Positions 1 through 5,834 of a stretch of 9,028 nucleotides of DNA are shown piece by piece. Every line of letters begins with the position of its first letter. The first letter of the stretch is position 1. Made by a program: the position numbers and the translations under genes. Source of the stretch: an uncultured Alphaproteobacteria bacterium (GTDB lineage Bacteria > Pseudomonadota > Alphaproteobacteria > RF32 > CAG-239); assembly GCA_944391355.1 (NCBI GenBank), contig CALXTG010000139.1:1-9028 (forward strand), in the 5' to 3' direction. The notes beneath the pieces are model-generated. The model was not told where the DNA came from and made no database searches. It saw only the letters and a list, made by a program, of their open reading frames with translations.

Positions 1-108
1 AACGGCGTTTATCAAACCGAAACAGGTAAACTGAAAATTTCTGTATATGATCAGCAAGGCTCAAATAATTATTTCATATCAATGAATATTTTTTCGAGAG
101 AGTTATAA
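1..108 (+). CDS. C-terminal fragment of an unrecognised protein
   Basis: Reading frame 1 is open from the window edge to a TAA at 106-108 and gives 35 residues. The peptide begins NGVYQTETGKLKISVYD and ends NIFSREL. It alternates polar and hydrophobic residues, as a beta-strand-rich domain end would, and has no recognisable motif. The gene start lies outside the window, so neither its function nor its length can be judged. It runs in the same direction as the lipoprotein gene 82 bp downstream. No hairpin terminator is visible between them, so read-through is possible. The frame could be chance given its short length, but the lack of stops in an AT-rich stretch and the abrupt composition change after 108 favour a real gene end. 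Confidence 0.5.
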   Translation, partial: NGVYQTETGKLKISVYDQQGSNNYFISMNIFSREL

Positions 109-130
109 TAAAATTTAATTGCATTCAGCT

Positions 131-158
131 TTGAATCTCGTTATTTTATGATTATATT
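131..158 (+). promoter_or_regulatory. Predicted sigma-70-type promoter of the META lipoprotein gene
   Basis: A TTGAAT -35 (131-136) and a TATATT -10 (153-158) are separated by 16 bp, giving a leader of about 25 nt before the ATG at 191. The -10 matches the consensus at five of six positions. A perfect consensus TATAAT also occurs at 104-109, but it has no good -35 and would overlap the stop of the upstream gene. It remains an alternative. Confidence 0.45.
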
Positions 159-167
159 AAATCATAA
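146..167. repeat. 8-bp inverted repeat over the lipoprotein -10 region
   Basis: TTATGATT (146-153) and AATCATAA (160-167) are perfect inverted copies separated by 6 nt. They straddle the predicted -10 element at 153-158. There is no U-run after it, so it is not a terminator. The position would suit an operator for a repressor. This is a positional inference only, and AT-rich dyads arise by chance. Confidence 0.35.
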
Positions 168-190
168 TTGCGATAACCAAGGAGAAAACA

Positions 191-595
191 ATGAAAAAAC
201 TGCTGGCCGCTGCATTTGCGTTGGTTTTGCTTGCCGCTTGTTCCAAGGCATCTGACAGCTTTTCTGGAAAAGAATATAAACTTACCGACGCTTCGGATAA
301 TGCCGAAATCACTATTGCATTTGATAAGGACGGCAGCCGATTCTACGGCCAGTCGGCAGTTAACCGTTATTTCGGCAGTTATAAAAAAGACGGCAATAAA
401 CTGACGCTGGGGCCGATCGGTTCGACCATGATGGCCGGCCCCGAAAACATGATGAAAGCCGAAAGCGCATACCTGCAGTTTCTGCCGGAAGTGGTCAGTT
501 ATAAATTAGACGGTAAAAAACTGGTCTTATCCGATGCTAAAGGTAAAGAACTGGTTTTTGAGGAAATCGGCCAGACCCCCAAAGAAGCCGATTAG
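191..595 (+). CDS. META/HslJ-domain lipoprotein
   Basis: This 134-aa protein is predicted to be an outer-membrane-anchored periplasmic lipoprotein. Residues 1-16 form a lipoprotein signal peptide (MKK, hydrophobic core, then the LAAC lipobox with Cys17). Ser at +2 does not suggest inner-membrane retention. Residues about 25-124 resemble the META/HslJ fold (DUF306): NRYFGSY (58-64), a KLTLGPIGSTMMA stretch (70-82), then the AYLQFLP helix and the strand pair SYKLDGKKLVLSD. Many META domains have cysteines in GCN and MAC motifs. Here these positions are Val57 and Gly83, so no disulfide or thiol chemistry is expected there. HslJ proteins have been linked to stress tolerance and novobiocin resistance, but the molecular role is unknown. 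The start is fixed by AAGGAG at 179-184, 6 nt before ATG. The gene appears monocistronic, with a terminator at 621-653. Confidence 0.85.
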   Translation: MKKLLAAAFALVLLAACSKASDSFSGKEYKLTDASDNAEITIAFDKDGSRFYGQSAVNRYFGSYKKDGNKLTLGPIGSTMMAGPENMMKAESAYLQFLPEVVSYKLDGKKLVLSDAKGKELVFEEIGQTPKEAD

Positions 596-620
596 CCATA
601 GGCTTGCCCGTTTGCATACG

Positions 621-653
621 CTGCCGTGTCCGGAAGGATTCGGCAGTGTTTTT
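621..653 (+). terminator. Rho-independent terminator of the lipoprotein gene
   Basis: CTGCCG (621-626) pairs with CGGCAG (641-646). Inside it, TCC pairs with GGA around a GGAA loop. A T-rich tract (TGTTTTT) follows. It lies 25 bp after the stop codon and just before the cysS promoter, so it insulates the two genes. Confidence 0.75.
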
Positions 654-658
654 GTAAA

Positions 659-695
659 GATGATAATTGACAGAGGCAGATATTCTGTTATCATC
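659..695. repeat. Interrupted dyad matching the cysS promoter footprint
   Basis: GATGATA (659-665) and TATCATC (689-695) are perfect inverted copies. An inner pair, ACAGA (670-674) and TCTGT (684-688), extends the dyad. The arms cover the -35 and -10 elements. It might be an operator or a coincidence of promoter sequence. No downstream U-run is present, and the element should not be in the transcript. Confidence 0.35.
667..694 (+). promoter_or_regulatory. Predicted sigma-70-type promoter of cysS
   Basis: A perfect TTGACA -35 (667-672) and TATCAT -10 (689-694, five of six matches) are separated by 16 bp. The expected start is near 701, giving a leader of about 23 nt to the GTG at 724. The TTG at 667 is in frame with cysS, but it lies inside the -35 box and so upstream of the predicted transcription start. 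It cannot be the translation start if this promoter is used. Confidence 0.7.
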
Positions 696-710
696 GGCAA
701 AGAATTTTAA

Positions 711-716
711 AAGGAG
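711..716 (+). promoter_or_regulatory. Shine-Dalgarno site deciding the cysS start
   Basis: AAGGAG lies 7 nt before GTG at 724, a near-ideal placement. The in-frame TTG at 667 has no comparable site. Confidence 0.85.
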
Positions 717-723
717 AAAAAAA

Positions 724-2151
724 GTGCACGATGTTTTAATTCAAAATAGTTTAACGCGTAAGACCGACAAGATTGTACCGATTGAAAACAATGAGGTAAA
801 AATCTACTGTTGCGGCCCGACCGTTTATAACTATGCGCACATCGGCAACCTCCGTACCTATGTATTTGAGGACATTTTGGTAAAGACCTTAAAAGCCGCC
901 GGCTATAAGGTTAAGCATGTCATGAATATAACAGATGTCGGACATCTGACCGGCGATGGCGATGACGGCGATGATAAAATGCTGCTCGCGGCCGAAAAAG
1001 AACATGCCGGGGTTTTAGATATTGCCCGCAAATATGAAAAAATCTTTTTTGAACATACTCATGCGCTGGGCTTGGCGCGTCCCGACGTCGTCTGCCGCGC
1101 TACCGAACATGTTCAGGAGATGATAGATTTCGTCAAAGGGCTTGAGGAAAAAGGTTACGCTTATTTTGCCGGCGGCAATGTTTATTTTGACACCGCCAAG
1201 TTCAAAGATTACGGCAAATTATCCGGCCAGAAACGCGAAGATCTGCGCCACGGCGCCCGTGTCGATCAGGATGCCAATAAGCGGAATCCGTCGGATTTTG
1301 TTCTTTGGTTTACGACCTCAAAATTTGAAAATCAGATTCTGCAGTGGGATTCTCCATGGGGGCGCGGATATCCCGGCTGGCACATTGAATGCTCGGCCAT
1401 GGCAATGAAATATCTCGGCGACAGAGTTGATATTCACTGTGGCGGAATTGACCATATTCCGGTTCACCATGAAAATGAAATTGCCCAGAGTGAAGGATAT
1501 CTCGGGCATCACTGGGTCAATAACTGGGTGCATTCCGAGTTTTTACAGGTTAAAGACGGAAAAATGAGTAAATCGGCCGGTAATTTTCTGACGCTTGATG
1601 TCTTGACCGAAAAAGGCTATCGTCCTGAACATTATAAATATTTCTGCCTCGGGGCGCATTATAAATCACAGCTGTTGTTCAGTTTTGACAGCATGGACGC
1701 TGCCAAGAGCGCTTATGAAAATCTGTTGAAAAAAATTGCCCTCTGGAAGGAAAGTCAACAGCAGCCCGACGCCGCCGCGCAAAAAGTCAGCCAGGCCAAG
1801 TTATCGGAATATATCAATAATTTTGATAACTTTATGTTTGATGACTTAAAAACCCCGCAAGCTTTGTCGGTTGTCTGGACTTTGGTAAAGGATAACGATG
1901 TCGTTAACGCTGATAAACTGAAGTTTATTGAGCATATTGACGCTGTGTTCAGCCTTAATCTGTTGACAAATAAGCCGGAAGAACAGGACGTTGAAATCAC
2001 CCCCGAAGTTTCGGCGATTATTGAGGAACGCAGACAGGCGCGCCTTAATAAGAATTGGGCGAAATCCGACGAACTCCGCGATAAGCTAAAAGCGATGGGA
2101 TACGGCATCAAGGATATTGCCGGTAACGAAGTTGAAATCACTAAGCTTTAA
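724..2151 (+). CDS. cysS: Cysteinyl-tRNA synthetase (EC 6.1.1.16)
   Basis: This 475-aa cytosolic class I aminoacyl-tRNA synthetase activates cysteine with ATP and loads it onto tRNA-Cys. Visible motifs, numbered from the GTG start, are CCGPTVYNYAHIGN, with Cys30 as the first zinc ligand and the HIGH-box variant HIGN at 39-42; WHIECSAM with Cys223; HHENE with His248 and Glu252; and KMSKS at 280-284. The spacings Cys223-His248 and His248-Glu252 equal those of E. coli Cys209/His234/Glu238, so the zinc site is complete. A DALR-like helical region and the usual C-terminal stretch (EERRQARLNKNWAKSDELRD) follow. The sequences ITDVGHLTGDGDDGDDKM and GGIDHIPVHH differ from the E. coli form (GGSDLMFPHH) and suggest a divergent subfamily. 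The GTG start is chosen from the Shine-Dalgarno at 711-716. The gene is single and ends in a strong terminator. Confidence 0.96.
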   Translation: MHDVLIQNSLTRKTDKIVPIENNEVKIYCCGPTVYNYAHIGNLRTYVFEDILVKTLKAAGYKVKHVMNITDVGHLTGDGDDGDDKMLLAAEKEHAGVLDIARKYEKIFFEHTHALGLARPDVVCRATEHVQEMIDFVKGLEEKGYAYFAGGNVYFDTAKFKDYGKLSGQKREDLRHGARVDQDANKRNPSDFVLWFTTSKFENQILQWDSPWGRGYPGWHIECSAMAMKYLGDRVDIHCGGIDHIPVHHENEIAQSEGYLGHHWVNNWVHSEFLQVKDGKMSKSAGNFLTLDVLTEKGYRPEHYKYFCLGAHYKSQLLFSFDSMDAAKSAYENLLKKIALWKESQQQPDAAAQKVSQAKLSEYINNFDNFMFDDLKTPQALSVVWTLVKDNDVVNADKLKFIEHIDAVFSLNLLTNKPEEQDVEITPEVSAIIEERRQARLNKNWAKSDELRDKLKAMGYGIKDIAGNEVEITKL

Positions 2152-2159
2152 TCTTTACC

Positions 2160-2189
2160 AAAAATCCCCGTTGCAAACGGGGATTTTTT
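2160..2189. terminator. Bidirectional terminator between convergent cysS and MFS genes
   Basis: A perfect 12-bp stem (AAAATCCCCGTT at 2161-2172, and its complement at 2176-2187) closes on a 3-nt loop. The A-run on the left and T-run on the right mean it can terminate transcripts from both strands. It fills the 40-bp gap between the two stop codons (2151 and 2192). Confidence 0.9.
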
Positions 2190-2191
2190 TA

Positions 2192-3490
2192 TCAGTTGAT
2201 TTTCTTCAGAAAGAGCTCCTTGGCCCGGTCGGTTATCGTATCGTCCTGAGACAATTCGTTAAAGGCCTGAGTAGGCGCCACCGGTATCGGCGTCGTCGGC
2301 GTATTGCTGATGTAATTGATATCGGGCTTTTTGCGAATATGTCTGAATGTAAAGGCAACAAAGCCGATACTGACGATGGAGAAAGAAAATGCGAACATGG
2401 AGGCGCCGATATACTGCATGGCGAGAGAAACAATAATCGGTCCGATAATCAGTCCCAGATACTGAGCCAGAATTAACATGCCGCTGGCATGAAGCCGCTC
2501 GTCATCCGAAATCAAATCATTCACATGCGAAACCGAAATCGGATAAAGCGTAAAAATGCAGCTTCCGAGCAACATGGTTGAAATAATCAGGCTGGCGTTT
2601 CCGCCGTTAATCATAAAATGTATAAGCGGTGCCAGAAAGACTAATACTGCGCAGATTCCGGTCAAAACATAACGGCGGTCCATCCGGTCAGAAAGTTTGC
2701 CGAGCGGATACTGAGCCACCAGACCGCCGAAAACGCCAAAGAACATGAACATCGAGACATCTTGAATTGCCAGTCCCATATCGGTGGCATAAATGGTTCC
2801 CAGAGTATAGAAAGTACCGATAAGAATACCGCTGGTAATGCAGCAGACAAAACCGACCGGAGAAGCCTCATAAGCTTTGCGATAAGACATCGATTTATAA
2901 TTTTGAATCTTTGGCACTCTGAGCGCTGTCATCGAAACCGGAAGCAGGGCGATTGAAAACAGAATGGAAATCATGATATAAAGCATATAACCCGAGGGAT
3001 CGGGAATTATCAAAAACAACTGTCCGAGGCTGGCGCCGAGATAGGTCGTAATCATGTAGACGGCCATAATCAAGCCGCGGTTGCTGTTATTGGCTCGGGT
3101 ATTAATCCAGCTTTCCAGACACATGGTAATTGTTCCGATACAATAACCTTCGCCGAGCCGCAGCAATGCCCAGTAGAGATGATTTGGAGAAAAGGCGTGC
3201 GCCAGAACCAAAGCGGACAACAGCGACGCAAAAGCCGAAAAGACTCTGATGTGGCCGACTTTGTTGATAAAATGCGAGGCTGAAACCGCCGCCAAAACGC
3301 TGCCGAGATAATACATTGCCAGAATGATACCGGCAATGCTGGTCGGTGTTTCGCTCTGGTTCAGCTTCATTGCGAAAATAGAGCTCAAAGAAGCATATCC
3401 GCAGCAGACAAAAGCCGTGCCCAGAAACAAAGCTGTCAACGGAGAAATAATTGCCCGCAAAGAAGCAAGGGAAGATTTAATGATATCCAT
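2192..3490 (-). CDS. YcaD-like major facilitator superfamily transporter
   Basis: This 432-aa inner-membrane protein has the hydrophobicity pattern of 12 transmembrane helices in two halves, split by a basic cytoplasmic loop near residues 190-210. Motif-A-like loops follow helix 2 (HFINKVGHIRVF, 73-84) and helix 8 (GKLSDRMDRRYVL, 264-276). Several stretches resemble E. coli YcaD: LRLGEGYCIG, ESWINTRANNSNRG, the AYM-like MAVYMITTYLGASLGQL region, and FTLYPISVSH. The substrates of this group are not established, so the cargo cannot be named. A hydrophilic tail of about 45 residues (388-432), with a Thr/Pro-rich start and a charged helix end, extends past the last helix and is longer than in YcaD. 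Only a weak GAG-type ribosome site precedes the ATG. The gene lies 77 bp downstream of mutT on the same strand with no clear terminator between, so co-transcription is plausible. Confidence 0.85.
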   Translation of the reverse strand: MDIIKSSLASLRAIISPLTALFLGTAFVCCGYASLSSIFAMKLNQSETPTSIAGIILAMYYLGSVLAAVSASHFINKVGHIRVFSAFASLLSALVLAHAFSPNHLYWALLRLGEGYCIGTITMCLESWINTRANNSNRGLIMAVYMITTYLGASLGQLFLIIPDPSGYMLYIMISILFSIALLPVSMTALRVPKIQNYKSMSYRKAYEASPVGFVCCITSGILIGTFYTLGTIYATDMGLAIQDVSMFMFFGVFGGLVAQYPLGKLSDRMDRRYVLTGICAVLVFLAPLIHFMINGGNASLIISTMLLGSCIFTLYPISVSHVNDLISDDERLHASGMLILAQYLGLIIGPIIVSLAMQYIGASMFAFSFSIVSIGFVAFTFRHIRKKPDINYISNTPTTPIPVAPTQAFNELSQDDTITDRAKELFLKKIN

Positions 3491-3567
3491 GATAAAAACT
3501 CGCAGCGCTGATATTGATTTAACTGACCTGCGACTAATATCCGAATACTTTTAAGATTCCCTTAAAA

Positions 3568-3966
3568 TTAACGCTGTCCGGCAAAATATTTTTTTAATTC
3601 GGCGGTAATCGGTAAATCTGCCGGTGCAAAAGTATATTTATCAAGATCGGCAGGATCGATCCATTCCGCTCGCGGATGGACATTCAGGATCAGTTCCTGA
3701 GCGGTGTCAATTTCGGCAAAATAGACGCTGAGGGCAATCTCGCCGAAATCATATTTATAAATCGATTCCATAAAAAATTTTCCGATTTGCGCGTCGATTC
3801 CCAGCTCTTCTTTAAGCTCGCGTTTCAGGCATTCCGGCATAGTTTCGCCTTCTTCGAGCTTTCCGCCGGGAAACTCCCAATAACCGGCCAGCGTTTTGCC
3901 TTCGGGGCGCTGGCAGATCAGCATTTTTCCGTTGCGGCAGATAATGCCGGCCGAAACTTTTTTCAT
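3568..3966 (-). CDS. mutT: MutT-type Nudix hydrolase (probable 8-oxo-dGTP diphosphatase)
   Basis: This 132-aa cytosolic protein is close to E. coli MutT in length (129 aa). It has a perfect Nudix box, G-x5-E-x7-REL-x-EE-x-G-I at residues 35-57, with Glu50, Glu53 and Glu54 as metal-site residues. The box follows the MutT hallmark WEFPGGK (30-36). The expected reaction is hydrolysis of 8-oxo-dGTP to the monophosphate, which prevents A:T to C:G transversions. The loop that carries the 8-oxoguanine-contacting Asn119 in E. coli reads FAPADLP here, which puts Asp117 at that place. Substrate preference could therefore differ slightly. AAAGGAG (minus strand, 3974-3980) sits 7 nt before ATG. It is the first gene of a minus-strand pair with the MFS gene. 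Other Nudix activities are possible, but the WEFPGGK context makes MutT the best call. Confidence 0.9.
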   Translation of the reverse strand: MKKVSAGIICRNGKMLICQRPEGKTLAGYWEFPGGKLEEGETMPECLKRELKEELGIDAQIGKFFMESIYKYDFGEIALSVYFAEIDTAQELILNVHPRAEWIDPADLDKYTFAPADLPITAELKKYFAGQR

Positions 3967-3992
3967 TTGTTTTCTCCTTTAATTTTATAAAA

Positions 3993-4021
3993 TTTATATC
4001 TTGCCGTTGTTAATTCTGCAA
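3993..4021 (-). promoter_or_regulatory. Predicted promoter of mutT
   Basis: Read on the minus strand, TTGCAG (4016-4021) and TATAAA (3993-3998) are separated by 17 bp. The leader to the ATG at 3966 would be about 20 nt and includes the Shine-Dalgarno. The -10 is good and the -35 is weak (three of six). Confidence 0.5.
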
Positions 4022-4038
4022 GTCGGAATATATTTTTT

Positions 4039-4066
4039 TTGACAATTTATAAAAACGGTTTATGCT
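4039..4066 (+). promoter_or_regulatory. Predicted promoter of the FrpC/RTX-like two-gene unit
   Basis: A perfect TTGACA -35 (4039-4044) is followed after 16 bp by TATGCT (4061-4066, four of six matches). The predicted start near 4073 leaves a leader of about 33 nt. It lies back to back with the mutT promoter, with 17 bp between the two -35 boxes. Confidence 0.55.
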
Positions 4067-4105
4067 GAAAACTGACTGATTTTACAGCTATCCAACGGGT
4101 TATAT

Positions 4106-5815
4106 ATGAAAAGAATTTATCGTCTTTTGGCCCTCATCGCCGTAATTTTAGGCGCTGCCGGCGTTTATTTTATCTATTTTTCATCACCGGCGCCGGTTCC
4201 GCGGCCGATGCCCAAATTTGTGCCCAAAACCGGCGTTGCGGCAAAGGCGCCCGCGCCTGCGGCCGCTCCTTTGCCTGAGCAGCCGGTTCAGCCGTCCCGC
4301 TTGTTTGTTGCCGATATTAATAATGACGGTATAGACCTGAAACAGGGCAAAGGCGATTATTTTTTTGATACCAATGCCGACAATCTGGCCGAGGATATTG
4401 ATTGGATTGCCCCCTCAGATGCCGTTTTGATGACTGATTGTGAGCGGAACCGGCCGCTGCGTTCTCTGGAAGAACTGCAAAAATTTGACAGCAACGGTGA
4501 CGGGCGGATAGATATGAACGACCGGGCTTTTCTGGATTTGACGCTGTGGTCGGATAAAAATCTCAACAATCTTTGCGAACCGGGAGAAACACGTCTTTTG
4601 CCCGATTTAAGAATTAAGGCACTGGTCATCGAAAATACCGATGCCTTAAAGCCGGTTAAAATTTTTAATGCTTCGGCACGCGCCGTCGGTTTTATGGAAG
4701 CCGCGGAAAATATTGACCTCTATGAAGTAAACTTTACGCCGCTGTCGGTGCGGAAGCGTTATATCGGTCCTCGCGAAGTTTCGGACGAAATCGCCAAACT
4801 TCCGAATTTGAACGGTTTGGGCAGTCTGGTAGATTTGCATTATGCCGCAATGGCAGATCCCGGTTTGGCCGATTTGCTGACCCAATTAAAAAATCTTGGC
4901 AATCAGGATGCCGGGCAGTTTTTCAAACTTTATACTCGGATGCTGGAGCGTTGGGGCCGGGTTGACGGTATTCCGATTGATGAAAAAATATCAGGGCTGC
5001 CGCACCGTAAACTGGCCTTATTGGCAAAAGTTTCCGGTATCAGTGAGGAAGACTGGCTGCAAAAAACCGGAAATGCCGCAAAGATAAATGAAATTTACGA
5101 TGACTTCTATTTTTCGACCGCTCAGGCGATTATGGCGCAGACCATGCTGCGTTCGGCTCTGCCTTATTATGTTTCGGCGCGTAAGAAAACGGTTGATGAC
5201 GAAGACCTGAAAAATATCTTTTCCCAGGCGCAGTCCGTCAATGCTACGAACGACCCGGCGGTTTTGTTGTTGGTTTATGACGTGCTCGATAATTCGTTAA
5301 AGGGCAAAGAGTATAATCAGCAGATTTATGATGAAAATCTGAATTCTTTGTTTGCCTATAATAATCTGGCCTATATGAAACCCGGCGTCGTTAACCGCTC
5401 TTATCAGAAAGGCTATGCCGGTCGTCCCCCGCAGCCGGGAAAAAGTTATGTCTTTTTCAACAGCCCGGAAAATGAGAATTTTACCGGCGGCGCCGGCAAT
5501 GACATTTATTATTATCACCGCGGCGACGGCCTGGATACGATTACCGAAAACGGCGGTCTGAATCATATTATCATGCCCGATATTAACTTTGCCGAACTGG
5601 AGTTTAAAAATGACGGTTTGGACTTGCAAATCTTCTTAAAAGGCACTACCTCTCAGGGCATAATTATCAAAAATTATTTTGCCGATACAAAATATCATGT
5701 CGACAGTATTGACTTTAACAACGGTTCGCTGCTTAAACTTAATACGGTTGAAGAAAACATCACCGATTCCTTCCTTAACCGGATTCATCTGTGGTATCTT
5801 AAATTAAAAGCATAA
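4106..5815 (+). CDS. Membrane-anchored protein with FrpC-like EF-hand and RTX-like regions
   Basis: This 569-aa protein has no function I can name. Residues 1-25 are a basic start plus a hydrophobic helix with no clear cleavage site, so a signal anchor with a periplasmic body is likely. A Pro/Ala-rich linker spans 28-64. Residues 65-175 resemble the calcium-binding module of FrpC-type RTX proteins, with Asp-rich loops starting at Asp70 (DINNDG), Asp88 (DTNADN), Asp128 (DSNGDGRIDMND) and Asp150 (the WSDKNLNN stretch ending in EPGE). Residues about 220-430 look helical and are unassigned. One RTX-like nonapeptide region (GGAGNDIYYY, 461-470) leads into a region like the haemolysin-type calcium-binding-related domain (about 494-545, with DLQIF, IIIKNYF and IDFNNGS). 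Type I-secreted relatives are much longer, with many repeats and no N-terminal anchor. No strong ribosome site precedes the ATG. The next gene follows after 19 bp. Confidence 0.75.
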   Translation: MKRIYRLLALIAVILGAAGVYFIYFSSPAPVPRPMPKFVPKTGVAAKAPAPAAAPLPEQPVQPSRLFVADINNDGIDLKQGKGDYFFDTNADNLAEDIDWIAPSDAVLMTDCERNRPLRSLEELQKFDSNGDGRIDMNDRAFLDLTLWSDKNLNNLCEPGETRLLPDLRIKALVIENTDALKPVKIFNASARAVGFMEAAENIDLYEVNFTPLSVRKRYIGPREVSDEIAKLPNLNGLGSLVDLHYAAMADPGLADLLTQLKNLGNQDAGQFFKLYTRMLERWGRVDGIPIDEKISGLPHRKLALLAKVSGISEEDWLQKTGNAAKINEIYDDFYFSTAQAIMAQTMLRSALPYYVSARKKTVDDEDLKNIFSQAQSVNATNDPAVLLLVYDVLDNSLKGKEYNQQIYDENLNSLFAYNNLAYMKPGVVNRSYQKGYAGRPPQPGKSYVFFNSPENENFTGGAGNDIYYYHRGDGLDTITENGGLNHIIMPDINFAELEFKNDGLDLQIFLKGTTSQGIIIKNYFADTKYHVDSIDFNNGSLLKLNTVEENITDSFLNRIHLWYLKLKA

Positions 5816-5834
5816 TCAAAAGGAGTGATTAAAA

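Noticed and set aside
104..109. Perfect TATAAT as the lipoprotein promoter
   Set aside because: No acceptable -35 lies 16-18 bp upstream, and it overlaps the stop of the preceding gene. The 131-158 pair is better, although this remains possible.
146..167. FNR-type box in the lipoprotein promoter dyad
   Set aside because: FNR sites need TTGAT-N4-ATCAA. Here the TGAT and ATCA halves are too far apart.
1755..2141. 128-aa minus-strand open frame inside cysS
   Set aside because: Serine/leucine-rich antisense reading of a conserved cysS C-terminal region, with no independent evidence.
2117..2476. 119-aa plus-strand open frame crossing the end of cysS and the MFS gene
   Set aside because: It crosses the strong bidirectional terminator and lies antisense to the MFS C-terminal coding region. 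It is Arg/Asn-rich and lacks motifs.
3550..3566. TTTAAG/CTTAAA symmetry as a terminator between mutT and the MFS gene
   Set aside because: The stem is only 6 AT-rich pairs with no good U-run, too weak to call.
5297..5629. 110-aa minus-strand open frame inside the FrpC/RTX-like gene
   Set aside because: The plus-strand gene shows recognisable motifs over this span (RTX repeat, calcium-binding region). The antisense frame has none.
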